Shown here one piece after another: positions 1-10,668 of a DNA stretch of 64,000 bases. A model generated the notes under the pieces. That model searched no databases. It saw only the letters and a list, made by a program, of their open reading frames with translations, and had not been told where the DNA came from. This stretch comes from Fragum whitleyi. Taxonomy: Eukaryota > Mollusca > Bivalvia > Cardiida > Cardiidae. The position numbers were made by a program, and so were the translations under genes. Position 1 is the stretch's first letter; every line of letters starts with the position of its first letter. The stretch is taken from positions 31,261,056 through 31,325,055 of the forward strand of contig OX411556.1 in assembly GCA_948146395.1 (NCBI GenBank). Direction: 5' to 3'.

Positions 1-228
1 GTTAACACGAAGTATGATGCAAATAATGTCTTTATGAGAAGAAAGGTCGTTCATCTTCAGAAATATTGTTAATGGGTAATATAATCTTTTCAAAAAACTC
101 TAATTACTAGCATGTCAGGACAAAGTGACCATTTGGCTTTAGTGCGTAAGGTGTGCGCAGACTGCGCAGACTGACCAGTTTTAAACGTTTCGAAACTGGC
201 TGATTTCCGATTTATAAATTTATAATAC

Positions 229-505
229 GAACTTAGTGTTATGTATGAAAAAATATCTAACGAGGTTGGAGGAATTGATAATTGTCGATTATCAATTCCC
301 CCAACCTCGTTAGATATTTTCCATACATTACACTAAGTACGCATTATATATTTATCTTATAACCGTGTTTTCAAGGATGTTTCTAACACAAATGAAAGTT
401 TCTAAAAATAACCGCAATATGTCATTGTTCTAAAAATATCCATGTACATAGTAATATAAAAAAATATATATATATATATATATAAAGTCATACGAGATGT
501 TCTGT
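229..505 (+). repeat. Family P repeat, copy 1, with terminal palindrome
   Basis: A long inverted repeat occupies 229-343: the left arm starts near ACTTAGTGTTATGTATG and the right arm ends CATACATTACACTAAGT, with arms of about 50 bp around a short TTGTCGA loop. The unique sequence that follows (to about 505, including GTCATTGTTCTAAAAATATC) recurs beside the palindrome at 32999-33270, and in reverse complement at 17345-17626. This is therefore an asymmetric dispersed element with a palindrome at one end, not a simple hairpin. No coding capacity is visible. Confidence 0.8.
461..485. repeat. (TA)n microsatellite
   Basis: About twelve TA units follow an A-run, inside the unique arm of the family P repeat. 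The equivalent place in the copy at 33240 has only a short AT-rich stretch, so the TA run expanded after insertion. Confidence 0.85.
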
Positions 506-1014
506 ATAGTTAGTTATAAGTTAAATGATCATTCTACATTCGTGTATATTAAAAAAATAAACTGTATTAAAAAAGAAACTTGACTAACTGTTGACCACCA
601 CTGGATTTTTTTTATTGTTTTCAAATAGAGTTCATAAAATTATATAGAATTCCCAAGTGGTCCTTTTTGCGCGACCACTCATACATGATACTTTATTTTC
701 CAGAAGTAATTTACAATTATGAGAAGTTCAGAAACGATCGCATCCTCCAATATAAACATACTCAAATTCAATTATTATTATGGTTTCTATATAATTATGA
801 TATTTGATTACATTGTTTAATTACAGAAAATGATACCACCCAGGATTTTATGGAAGTAATTGGCAATTATATCCATGTTTTTTTTTATCATAATAATTAT
901 ACCGTTTTTGATTATTTGCATTATAAAAATATAATTCGAGGAACTTTACAAATGTTTTTTATCTAGTAAATTTTAACATGTTATTGATTTTAGAAGCATT
1001 TCAAATGGTTGCAT
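506..1014. other. No gene recognised
   Basis: AT-rich sequence with many short homopolymers. The stretch CCAAGTGGTCCTTTTTGCGC near 650 resembles a decayed family V terminus. Nothing else could be assigned. Confidence 0.5.
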
Positions 1015-1406
1015 TCAGCTAGTAACATTGCCAATGGTTTTAGAGTGAAATTGAATGAGTAGGACGAATGAGTATCGAAGGTTTTCAATTAAAGGAAGGT
1101 GATGCAAAAGCGTTGATTTCATCCATATAGACTTCCTTTTAAAAACATCAACGTTTCTTTCTATTCGTTTGTCTTCATGGATAAATCAGGAGCTTTAAAC
1201 TCCACACAAGCCAATAAACTTGTTGAACAAAATGAATTAAATAGTGAGCGCTTTGAACGATTTCGAAGTGCATTAAACGATTTCGGAGCATTTTTGAGTG
1301 ATTGGGGTGATTTTTTACAATGCACTGAATGGAGCGCTAAGCGAGCAATTATTTTCAGAATGTTTTTTATCAAAGTGAATGCCAATTTTACAGACTTTAC
1401 TAACTG
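1015..1406 (+). mobile_element. MITE-A, copy 1
   Basis: The left end resembles CAGTTAAGAACATCGTG but is diverged (CAGCTAGTAACATTGCC). The right end is TTTACTAACTG followed by TA. The internal landmarks of the family are recognisable in order: a TGAATGAGT-rich left arm, GGAGGTGATGCA, the central region, GTTTGTCTTCATGGA, AATCAGGAGCTTTAAA, CCAATAAA, then TGGAGCGCTAAG. The central hairpin is diverged in this copy. Several short open frames here are by-products of the repeat. Confidence 0.75.
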
Positions 1407-1809
1407 TAGGAGTATATTCAGATAAATGCACGTACGGTGCAAAGATGGTCTTATTGTATCTTAATTCTAATTAACGACAGTGGTCAATGTTAGGTCATTA
1501 AAACCAAGCTTAACAATACAAATTGTAACAAATACAAAGCGTCTGAACTAAATTGTGTAATTAAAAGTTCAATAGATGTTTCAAGGAAACAACCAGATCA
1601 AACGTGATAAAACCATACGTAACACCTCTTTAAGAATGCCGTGTCAATCACCGTGCTTATAGAATGACAGAGAGACATGCAACATCGGTGTCACAATTCA
1701 AAGAATGGCGCAATGCAATTCCAGACTTTGGTTCAAAACAATCTAAAACTTTCACTTAAATATGCAGACTGTCTGTTGAGTTTCTTTGCTAATGTGCTTC
1801 GGCGATTTA

Positions 1810-1845
1810 CAGTTAAAAACATCTTGAAATTGACGAGTTCGGAGT
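1810..1845 (+). mobile_element. MITE-A left-end fragment
   Basis: TA followed by CAGTTAAAAACATCTTG and AAATTGAC matches the left TIR of the 425-bp MITE-A family, but the body does not continue. A different palindrome starts about 55 bp downstream. Confidence 0.6.
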
Positions 1846-1899
1846 TACATATAGAGGGGGTATTTTGGAATTTAGATAAATTGTTTCAATGATTATAGT

Positions 1900-1977
1900 T
1901 CAAACCCTATGTTGTGGTTACTCTTTGGAATCGTCTCGCTGAGACGATTCAAATGAATAACCACAACATTGGAGTTC
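1900..1977. repeat. Palindrome Q1 with GAATCGTCT core
   Basis: Foldback of about 78 bp with a loop at CGCTG. The inner arms are GAATCGTCT and AGACGATTC, and the outer arms contain TGTTGTGGTTA and TAACCACAACA. The inner arm is shared with palindromes at 9085-9164 and 9675-9752. Confidence 0.8.
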
Positions 1978-2070
1978 ATTGGATAAGAAAGATTTTTTAA
2001 CTGGCTCTACACCCCTCCCCGATTTATCTGTACCTGATGATATCAGATGGACGACTGAATTTTGAATGAT

Positions 2071-2323
2071 TAATTGATTGATTGAATGGGGTTTGACGCC
2101 GCTTTCAACATTTTTTCAGTTGTATCGCGGCGGCTGGAGCACCTAACAATGGATTCCTGGTATCTCGCTCACCAGTACAACCATCACATCCTTTCCTAGC
2201 CTACAGCTGCTATCTCACATAGGTCTACGATTATCAACCTATTGGTGAGAGACAAATAGCCGGAAAGAATGAGTGCCGCCGTCGGGAATCGAACCCAGGA
2301 CCTCTAGATAGACAGTCCGACAT
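2071..2323 (-). mobile_element. SINE-T, 5'-truncated copy with target-site duplication
   Basis: A tRNA-derived SINE read on the minus strand. The B-box-type GGTTCGATTCCC and the family body (CATAGGTCTACGAT on the plus strand) are present, and the tail is the (AATC)n-like run at the left end. The head stops after TGTCGGACTGTC, so the A-box half of the tRNA region is missing. A perfect 13-bp direct repeat, AATTTTGAATGAT, flanks it at 2058-2070 and 2324-2336, which shows that the truncated form is what inserted. SINEs encode no protein and depend on a LINE for mobility. Confidence 0.92.
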
Positions 2324-2390
2324 AATTTTGAATGATAAAGGTACAGATAATACGCCGACGAGATGGCGTCGACTCGTCACCGAGGATACG

Positions 2391-2730
2391 CCGGCGATGC
2401 GTCACCGACTGTTCGCCGATACCAAACGGAAGGGAACGGGACAGAAAAGACAAAAAAATGCGTCTGCGCTCTTTACAAAGTCGCCGGGAGCTCGGTCGAT
2501 AATCGGACGTTGCCCAACCGATCGCTAGTCGTCGATACAATATTATCTTCCAAAAATGCAAAAGACGTCGCCGGCTAGTCGGCAGGTTTAAACTTGAAGA
2601 TTAAACTCACTGACGCGTTGCCGATCTCTAAAGAAATAACTATTGAATCGGCCGATGTACCGATCAGTCGCCGGCTAGTCGTTGATTTTATCACCGATTC
2701 CACAAATAGAAGTCGGTGACGCATCGCCCA
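2391..2730. repeat. CpG-rich inverted-repeat element
   Basis: A sharply GC/CpG-rich block in an AT-rich window. A perfect 16-bp inverted repeat lies at 2394-2409 (GCGATGCGTCACCGAC) and 2712-2727. The motif CGCCGGCTAGTCG occurs twice inside as a direct repeat (about 2568 and 2671), with related CGCTAGTCGTCGAT near 2523. Overlapping open frames in three phases look like composition artefacts. It is most likely a short non-autonomous DNA element, but no second copy lies in the window to confirm its ends. Confidence 0.5.
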
Positions 2731-2877
2731 CGCGTCGGAGCGTTCATGTGACAATTGCTGAAATAAACTTTAAAATGAAAATCATTTGGGAAAAATGGAA
2801 ACTACCTTTACAGTCTGTCAAGTCTCTGAAAATAATCTAAAGCAGAATCTAGAATCGTCAAACATGGATCTAATCGG

Positions 2878-2925
2878 AAGCCATCGGCGATTCTACGAAC
2901 TAAACCTCGGGAATAAAAGAAAGTA
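2878..2925 (-). mobile_element. Family F terminus fragment
   Basis: CCATCGGCGATTCTACG and ACCTCGGGAATAA match the terminal region of the family F element at 18598-18999. Only about 45 bp align. Confidence 0.45.
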
Positions 2926-3445
2926 CTCATTCTCTTGTAATTCACAGTAGGCGAGATAAATTTCGCAAATACAGTTTGAACAATTATTGACCAAATGATT
3001 AATTGATTCTAAGATTTGCAGATCTGCAGAAATTATAATAGGGTCCGAACCCAGGCCCTCTTTAGATTTGCGCATACTCGTATCGGTTCCGTGCAAAGAG
3101 TCTTTACATATGATATGAGTGCAATATGATAGATGGTACTTCATTCTTCTAATGAGTGGCTTTTAACTATAAGTAGGTTCTCTTAAAGTTAAATACTATA
3201 TTCGTTCGATAATGCAGCATTTAGATAAACAGATAAAAGCTTTTCACTTACAATCAAGAAAATGAAAGCTGGTGGTGTATTTTCGATACTAGAAATGATT
3301 TAATGTAAAAAAAAATCACATTTTCAAATTATTTGATTTATGAACGCTTAGAATCCAAGAAATAGTATGTGACAGTATCAACACGGTTTAATATACGTGA
3401 CTCGTCACACGTTTAAGGACCACCTAAGAATCCGCAAAAGAGATA

Positions 3446-3623
3446 CAGTCAAACCTGTCATAAGCAAGCACCCAAGGGACATTCAAAAAGTGATTGCTTA
3501 AGACAGATGCTTGCTTGATACAGGTCAATTTCAGTGTAAATGATTAATTTAGATACTCAGTGGCCGCTTTCTTAAGACAGGTTGCTTACTGAATACAGGT
3601 GGTCTCTAAGACAGGTTTGACTG
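3446..3623. mobile_element. MITE M1 (Tc1/mariner-like ends)
   Basis: A 178-bp element bounded by perfect 14-bp inverted repeats CAGTCAAACCTGTC and GACAGGTTTGACTG, each flanked by TA (3444-3445 and 3624-3625). The TA target and CAGT-starting TIR are typical of Tc1/mariner-type elements. Internal motifs such as CAAGCACCCAAGGGAC and GGTGGTCTCTAAGACAGG extend the inverted symmetry. It is too short to encode a transposase. Confidence 0.85.
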
Positions 3624-3780
3624 TAGTTTCAAAAGAGGTTTTGTCCAGTTGAGGTCATCTATTAGCAAATCGAAAGATTTTTTTTATGAAAGTAGAAATC
3701 CGTTCTAGTTTCAGAAAAGCAGTCACAAGTAATCATTTCGATCCTTGTCAACAAGCACGGTCCGTGCAGTCTGACAGTTG

Positions 3781-4204
3781 CAGTTAACAACGTCGTGAAA
3801 TTGACACTCACTCCGATCAAAACCATTCTAAATAGCTCACTGTACGCTCCATTCATTCATTTCAAACACGCATTCAAAATCGATCAAAGACGCTCTCAAA
3901 TCTTTGGAAAACATTTCGAAAATCAGCCAAGACGATCAAACTTTAGTTCAAACGATCAAATCTACGATTTTATAGGTTGGTGTGGATTTTAAAGAGTCTA
4001 TTTGTCCACAAAGACACAAAATTACGTATATTTTATTAAAGGGAGGTAATAAATATAGCTAATTTTGTTAATCTTCAACAAAATTTGCTATAATGATTTA
4101 CCTCCTATGAATTCCACCCAAAACTCGCTCTAAACGCTCATGCAATTTATTCCAAAATCATTCCAAAATCATTCATTTTGTCAATTATACGACGTTCTTA
4201 ACTG
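3781..4204 (-). mobile_element. MITE-A, near-complete copy
   Basis: A 424-bp copy with TIRs CAGTTAACAACGTCGTG at the left and ACGACGTTCTTAACTG at the right, with TA directly after the right end. It contains the family body in order, including the central hairpin around 4050-4075 (AATTTTGTTAATCTTCAACA and its partner arm) between GGGAGGTAA and TTACCTCC. No transposase is present, so it depends on an unseen autonomous partner. Confidence 0.9.
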
Positions 4205-4907
4205 TACGATGATTACGACCAGGTTCTTTTTCGGCTGACTTGTCACATATGTATGCAGTTGTATGTATGGCATTGTCCTATTGGAATGACCCCACATTGA
4301 TAGCAAACGCCGAAATCGAAACATGTGGTAAATGAGAAGTCATATTACAACATAATCTAATAATAACACAGAATAAATATATAAATTCAATAAATGAAGT
4401 GATAAAACGTTAGATTGTCTTTTCACGATTTTTGCTGGTAATTTACTTTGCGTGAAATAATAATGTTAATGCTACAAAACAATGAACGGGACAAGAAAAT
4501 GGCTATTTTGTATCTATCTTTCATGAACAAAACAATTTTCAATGAATGTTAAAATGTATTCTGAGTGACACAAGCATTTTTGTCCGAAATTTAAACGTAA
4601 GGATCATTCTAAACCATTGTAAGATGGTCCCAAACTGTATGATTGGACACACATATCGACGGTTCAGGGAAAGACAGCACTTAGTGTCTGTACAATGAAT
4701 AGACACTAAGAACATTCTTGCGCTAGATACAGTATATATCTTCAGTCTGGGGAATCCGATTGGCAAGGCGAGAGTACTAGAATTAATTCCATAGATACCT
4801 GATAAAAGAGTCGGACTTGATTTAGACCGACAGTACACGTAGACTTGTGTTTCTGTGGTGGAGTTAATTAGCACGTTCACCTGATCTATCTATCCCTAGC
4901 ATGCAAT
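4205..4907. other. No gene recognised
   Basis: No repeat family could be assigned. A hairpin with a perfect 10-bp stem (CTTAGTGTCT and AGACACTAAG) lies at about 4679-4710. A 113-codon frame on the minus strand across 4539-4880 has no recognisable domain and no supporting context. Confidence 0.5.
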
Positions 4908-5255
4908 TAACACTCTTAAACAAACAATACCACATTACAACCTCTACCACATATAGCAACCTTTTTTTCTCTTTTGACCTCTTGCAGTAGATAAGATTGT
5001 GGAACTGATACTCAATCCAATCAAATTCCATTATAAACCGAACAAATCATTCCTCGTTTTCTTTAGCGGGTATTGATTTAGAACCGTCTGCGAAAACACA
5101 CATATCCTTTTTTTTTTTATAGAAAGTAAGTAGAATATTAACACTCATACAACACCACATTACAGCTTTCTCAAAACAAAGCAACTTTTTTCCCTTCTGA
5201 CCTCTTGCAAACCGACATTTACCCTAATGAATCTGTTCTAAATCGCTAAGTTTCC
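4908..5255. repeat. Diverged local direct duplication with MITE-A end fragments
   Basis: The block starting TTAACACTC.. and ending GACCTCTTGCA at 4908-4985 recurs, diverged, at 5138-5210 (spacing about 230 bp). Each copy is followed by a fragment resembling the MITE-A arm: GATACTCAATCCAATCAAA at about 5009 and GACATTTACCC..TTCTAAATCGCT at about 5213. This suggests an old duplication of a piece carrying a MITE-A end. Confidence 0.6.
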
Positions 5256-5869
5256 AACGACCCATAATGATATTCTAGACACTCGCTCAAATAAAAAAAA
5301 AAAACGAAACGAAAAGTTTTCGTTCACCACTGTTACTACGTAAGGAACACCTGTGGGATCTTAATAGTTTCGAAATAAAGTAGTGCCTATATACATTCCA
5401 TTTAGTATTTCTCAAGACTTCTCTTCGCAAATTCGCTGTTTATTTCGTTAATAGCATGATACTCTAATTCTTCATCAAGTGAATATAATAAACATTTCCA
5501 CTCTAAATTGCAAAATGAAGTTGCAATATTAACCGGGCGAATTTATGACTGAGTAAGCTTGTCGAGAGTTTAGAGAAAAAACAAAGTTGTGTCTTTATAC
5601 TGTATAGACAGATACTTTGTTTTTGATCCAAAAAACCTCGCTATTGCAACTTGTAGTCATTTGCCGGAAATATGTGTTCTTAGGTTTTGACCTCCTGAAT
5701 TTGTTATCTATACACCTTATAGCATTAGAAACGGTAACCAGTCTAGTGACATCTGTGGTTTATGCAATAGGGTTTTACATAACTTTTCAAAAAGCCACAG
5801 TCAGTCTCGAGACGATTTTCAAGAATAATTCGACACGTGTTTTAATTGAACAAATTCTAGTGTGCCTTT
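5256..5869. other. No gene recognised
   Basis: Featureless apart from an imperfect foldback at about 5579-5625 (AACAAAGTTGTGTCTTTATA against TAGACAGATACTTTGTTT). An 89-codon plus-strand frame overlapping it has no recognisable domain. Confidence 0.5.
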
Positions 5870-6130
5870 TGTTTGAATCAGGATAAACGCCGCTATTGAC
5901 ATTTTGTTCTGTGAAATCGCGATGCCTTAAGCACAGGCGATCTTGACATAATCTGAGGTTTGTCAATCATGTCAATATACAATAACCTTTAAGCCGAAAT
6001 TTGGATCTCGAATCAATCGCCTGTGGACTGGAGTACCTAAAAACGGATTTCGGGTTTGCACCAGAACTAACATTAGCATACATCCTTGCATAGCTGCCTT
6101 CTTTTACCCTCTTCGGTTTACAATTATCCA
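5870..6130 (-). mobile_element. Degenerate SINE-T relic
   Basis: Order of landmarks matches SINE-T on the minus strand: TAAACGCCGCTATTGACA, then a TCGCGATGCC / CTGGAGTACCTA region, then GGATTTC. The middle is disturbed by about 70 bp around 5930-6010. The tRNA head is not recognisable. An old copy. Confidence 0.5.
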
Positions 6131-6535
6131 CAGATCGGTAGTAGCAATAGAATTTTAAGTACGACTATATTTGGACAATCTATCAGCTGTACAAAATACC
6201 TACCTTCAAAGATCGTATTGATTTTCTTTTATTCTTTTGTTACGCAACGGCATCAGAAAATCATTCTTTGACAGCACTCAGCATATCACCGAAAGAGGCC
6301 AAACCCCTTTAATTACAGTGTTTTGGTTGAAGACGAAACAGCGGTCTTTTAATTCGGAGGATGGAGAACCCTATTCAGTTCGCTAAAGTTCTAGAGTCAT
6401 AGCGAAATACGTTTCATAGTCAAAATGCAGAAAAACTGCTGTTTGGTCTGGTAATATATGGGTTCCGCATGGTGAAATTACCTTTCTGACTGTTTTTTTT
6501 CTAGCTAAGAATAATAGTCTAGACACTATAGTCTA

Positions 6536-6674
6536 TGCCTGTCTCTGTCCATCTGTCTGTCTGTCTCTGTTTGTCTGTATGTCTCTCGCTCTCTCTATGT
6601 CTCTCTCCCCCCTCTCTCTCTTTCCCCCCTCTCTCTTTCTCTCTCTGTCTCTTTCTCTCTCTCTCTCTCTCTCT
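6536..6674. repeat. CT/CTGT-rich low-complexity tract
   Basis: Polypyrimidine tract that moves from (CTGT)n to (CT)n with a short C-rich interruption. The open frames on both strands here are trivial translations of the tract. Confidence 0.9.
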
Positions 6675-7331
6675 AATCAAGACATTCGCATATATTAAGT
6701 ATATCATTCAGAAAAATGATCATAAGAATTGGTGATAAGGGTTCTCCTTGTTTTAAACCTATTTACAGTACTCGTATCTACAAATTACATTTTAAACCAT
6801 CGACGCAGTTTATGTCTTTTTTTGTCAATATAAAACCAGTTTATGCTAATGTAAATGTATATTTTCTTAAACAATGTCAACGGTATTTTCAAAATATTAG
6901 ATACGCATATGATAATCCCTATGTATTTTATCAATGCATTCATGAAAACCCTGCACTTAGCCATTTATCAAATTGAAAATACTTACTTGACGTTCCTTCC
7001 TGTCATCTATCTTAGGCATATAGCGACCTTGAGTTTTGCGTTGGTCTTGACAGAAAAAGCGTCCCTTATATTTATAAAAAAACGAACACAAAACAAAATT
7101 TATATATGAAAATAAATAAGTCTCTTTAATTTTTAGTTGATGTCTCTAGACTGCATTTTCATATTTTTTCTGATATCATTTTTGATTGAAAGAAACGGTC
7201 CGAGTGGGTGTGTGTTTTTATTCTTCTATTTGCGTCTTGAGATTTGGCTCCATATGACCATTCTAGACGAGAGCCATTGAAATACATTTCATACATTCAT
7301 TAATAGAAGATAAACGTTTGTTTCAGTGTTA
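6675..7331. other. No gene recognised
   Basis: AT-rich. Two overlapping plus-strand frames of 84-86 codons have no recognisable domain and no plausible splice context that I can defend. Confidence 0.5.
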
Positions 7332-7437
7332 GATCGATTTATATTTCTTTTAGTGAACAACAAAAAGCCATAAAAAAGCAAAGCCACTAGAGAAAATATA
7401 GATTTTGCTGTTCACAAAATAAAAGATCTATCGATAT
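7332..7437. repeat. Imperfect inverted repeat
   Basis: The left arm contains ATCGATTTATATTTCTTTTA then GTGAACAACAAAAA; the right arm contains TTTTGCTGTTCAC then AAAATAAAAGATCTATCGAT. The arms pair with several mismatches around a central block of about 30 bp. No second copy was found in the window. Confidence 0.55.
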
Positions 7438-7796
7438 AAAACCAAAACAAATGATTGATCTATTCTTTAATGCAAAAAGACCCCAGCACCAACAACAAAA
7501 CGAGACAAAATGTAGAATATTTGGGACAAATGTATTTATAGCGTGTTTTAATGCACGTGATTACTAGGCGACGATGTCTTTACGATAGGTATTGGTCGCC
7601 GCTCGGATACTGTCAAATAAATTGAAAGAAACGATAGCAGAATTCCTTTTGTTTGACGGTGAGATTATCGAATGAAAATCTAGCGTTATTTCTTGATAAT
7701 CTACCGAAAATCACATAAGAAAACTCAAGGAAAAATGTCTCGAATAGACTTTATGCATCTTATGAACAAAATGTGATTAATCCCAGTGTTTAGCTA

Positions 7797-8227
7797 CAGT
7801 TAACAACATCGAGAAATTAACAAGGTAAATTTGGAATGATTTAGGAATGAAATTAAATGAGTGTGTGGAGTGAGTTTTTAGTAAATTAAAAGGGAAGTAA
7901 TGCAATGTCGCAAATTTTGTTCATGATGAACAAAATTGCGATATTGATTACCTCTCTGTAATAAAATATGCAAAAAATACGCTCTATAAGCTCTATAAAG
8001 AGTTACTGGTTCTTTCAGAACCAGTCAGACGCTTAAAACTCCAATTATATGAAATCGCGATTTGGTTTTTATTTCATTTTGAAGGTAGTTGTCTTTCATC
8101 TTTTAGTCATTTTTAGCGTTTTTGAAAGGTTTGGGTGAGTGTTTGGAATGAATAAATGGAGCATTGAGTGAGCGATTGAGAATGGTTTTGATCGAGATGA
8201 ATGTAAATTTCACGATGTAACTAACTG
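7797..8227 (+). mobile_element. MITE-A, complete copy
   Basis: A 431-bp copy with both ends intact: TA (7795-7796) then CAGTTAACAACATCG at the left, and CGATGTAACTAACTG then TA (8228-8229) at the right. It has a near-perfect central hairpin, ATTTTGTTCAT and ATGAACAAAAT, at about 7914-7938. This is the best reference copy in the window for defining family ends and the TA target duplication. Confidence 0.93.
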
Positions 8228-9005
8228 TACACCGGTTTATTATAGATCTTGTCATTGTTATCCAAGGAATACCCCACTCCGTGCATTCGTAGTGAAGATA
8301 TGATCAGAACCAGTGCCGGATACTACACTTGTTTAAGTTTGTTTACACGCTTATTCCATTAACATTTCATTATAAAGTATATTTTAATGGCGACTTCCTT
8401 TGATAAACTTGGTATTTTAGAGCTTTGTAGCGTATACATGGATCTGAAGTTGTACTTTAATAAAATGAGCTTTTTTGATACATAGTATTAGATATAAAGG
8501 TGAAACTCAGATAAGGACTGCAAGATTGAAGGTAGTAAATTAGTAAATTATTATTCAGCCTTTGGTGGGAATTCCGATTGACTTACCCAAACATTTGAAT
8601 AAAACTATTAAAAGCGATATCAAATCGTATTTGTTAGAGTATGAGCCACTTTTACATGTAAACTATGCAGGCTTATATATTTTAAGATAAGAACTTGAAA
8701 TATGGTTTTGAAACAAAAATTCGGGATACCATCCATCCCCAAGCATTATAAGATTGCATTTGTTACGGTCCTAAAAACGCCGTGAAAAATACAATGCTTA
8801 CAACCATATCAGTTACAATTGGCAGACAGAGAGAAAAATCCGAGCCCTCTAACTTGGAAGATTAAATGAGGCAATTACCATAATTTTCCAATATTTAAAA
8901 TCGAATTACAACTAATACCATGGCAACAGACAAACGAAAGTGCTGATAGCAGGCATAATTTCCGTGTTCTTATGTCACGAGTCATATTTGTTTGTTATTG
9001 ACCAG
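8228..9005. other. No gene recognised
   Basis: AT-rich sequence without recognisable repeats, TIRs or coding signal. Confidence 0.5.
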
Positions 9006-9244
9006 GGGCCTGTTTTACTAAACATCTTACGATCATTTTTGCGTAAGTCAAAAATTAAAGTTGTTTCTAAAGTAGTAATTTATTATGGAATTCTGCCATG
9101 CAACATCTCATTGGAATCGTCTTCTAAAGACGATTTCAATGAGATATTGTAAGGCAGAATCCATCAATGAATGAACACACTAGATACGATTGTTGATTTT
9201 GACCTATGATTAATTTTTCCGCAAGATGTTTAGTAAAACGGGCC
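9006..9244. mobile_element. MITE with GTTTTACTAAACATCTT TIRs
   Basis: Terminal inverted repeats of about 24 bp begin GGGCCTGTTTTACTAAAC on the left, and the right end reads in reverse complement GGCCCGTTTTACTAAACATC. The centre is palindrome Q2 (9085-9164). A clean target duplication was not found, so the superfamily is left open. Total about 239 bp, non-coding. Confidence 0.8.
9085..9164. repeat. Palindrome Q2 with GAATCGTCT core
   Basis: Foldback of 80 bp: the outer arm ATGGAATTCTGCC pairs with GGCAGAATCCAT, and the inner arm CTCATTGGAATCGTCT pairs with AGACGATTTCAATGAG. It forms the centre of the MITE at 9006-9244. Confidence 0.85.
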
Positions 9245-9533
9245 ACAGTTTTCCAGCATTCATTATGTTCAGAATTCAAGATAGTACTTTTAAATACACT
9301 ACATATACATACTCATGTTGTCTTCAATGCCAGATAATTTTAACAATGTTTTTTTTTTTTCATCAATGTAGATCTACAATTTTTTGATTGAAAAAAAAAA
9401 GTTATTTGGCTTTAAATTGTATGGATTTGCTTCGAATGTAATTAATTTACCACAATGGTTATTTATCCTTGTATGATGCTGTTTTCTTCCAGTGTTATAA
9501 AACAATTCGCGAGTGCATAACTTTTCCAAAATA

Positions 9534-9875
9534 CAGTAAATCTTATTTAAAGCGACCACAAAAGGGACCACCAAAAAACGATCGTTAAAGAAAATGGCTG
9601 CTTAATGCACGTTTTGTTTACAAATAAGAAATATTATGTCTGATTGAATATGCATAATGTTGCGAAATTATCAATAATGCTATGTTTTTAAAACTCAATA
9701 GAATCGTCTTATTCAGACGATTCTGGTGAGTTTTATCAACATAGGATTCATTTTCAACAATCTTTAGACCAACAATGAATCCCTTTTAAGATATTTTGTT
9801 TTGAATAAGGAGATTGTGAAAACAGAAGATTAATAAAAATGGTCGCATAAAGACATGGTCGAGCAAGATTGACTG
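9534..9875. mobile_element. MITE M2 (TA target, CAGT.AATCTT ends)
   Basis: The left end is TA (9532-9533) then CAGTAAATCTT. The right end reads AAGATTGACTG then TA (9876-9877). Subterminal GCGACCAC..GGGACCACC and ACATGGTCGAGCAAG motifs recur in the copies near 45530-45820 and 46719-46980. Palindrome Q3 lies in the middle. About 342 bp, non-coding. Confidence 0.78.
9675..9752. repeat. Palindrome Q3 with GAATCGTCT core
   Basis: Foldback of about 78 bp: the inner arm CTCAATAGAATCGTCT faces AGACGATTCTGGTGAG, and the outer arm AATGCTATGTTT faces AACATAGGATTCATT. It sits inside MITE M2. Confidence 0.82.
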
Positions 9876-10519
9876 TATAGTATCATTTCGAGGAAATCTT
9901 TCATACTTAACGCACAACATTTGATCTTGAAGTGTATATCGAATGTATGACAACTTATTTGTTTTTTGATCAGATTAACACAGGAAATATTAAAGAGAGG
10001 CCTCACATCTCAGATAAACCTGCCTGCATTATCGCATTGCTAGCTTGATATGTTGATATTATCTGTACAAGATCATGCATGCAGTATCAGCTGCTTATTT
10101 TCCTTTTGGAAACACAAGATCTATAGAGAAGTTGGTATTTCGATTACAAAATGCAAAATTGCATTCTACGTACATCGTGCTTCATTCGTATTGTATCGTA
10201 ATCGAAAAACTGCCACAAATAAAAGGAAAAACCGCAGCTGACCACCCCAGTATCCACTTTGATACTTTAAATGAGAACATGTTTAATTCATGAAAAAGAG
10301 TACAACCCATAAACCAAGGACCTTATTAAGCATTCCCATACTATTCAAGATATATTCGTAACAGAAAAGGGTTTGGTGGACATAATAATGCAATCTAGTC
10401 TCACCCTACACTTCCTACCTTTTAGTAAATCTGTAGGAAAAAATGAGTCTTACTGATTATTTTTTCCAAATTCCATAATTCGGTGAAAAAAAAAACATAA
10501 ATTCAACAAAATGTAATAT
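9876..10519. other. No gene recognised
   Basis: No repeat or coding signal that I can support. Confidence 0.5.
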
Positions 10520-10630
10520 TTTACCTCTCCATTGAAAATCATTCGAAACTCGCTCCACACAATCATTCGATTTCATTCCAAATCAATTCTACAATCACAC
10601 AGATTGTCAATTTCATGGTGTTTCTTACTG
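10520..10630 (-). mobile_element. MITE-A right-end fragment
   Basis: Contains TTTTACCTCTCC, AAACTCGCTCCACAC, then TTGTCAATTTCATGGTG and an end TTACTG followed by TA. Only the quarter of the element next to the right TIR is kept. Confidence 0.7.
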
Positions 10631-10668
10631 TAAATATTTTTTCAGACTCTGACAGCGTATAATATATA

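Noticed and set aside
3030..3080. Possible SINE head (GGGTCCGAACCCAGGCCCTC)
   Set aside because: Only a B-box-like phrase; neither the A box nor the SINE body is present on either side.
4539..4880. 113-codon minus-strand frame
   Set aside because: No domain and no supporting context; treated as chance.
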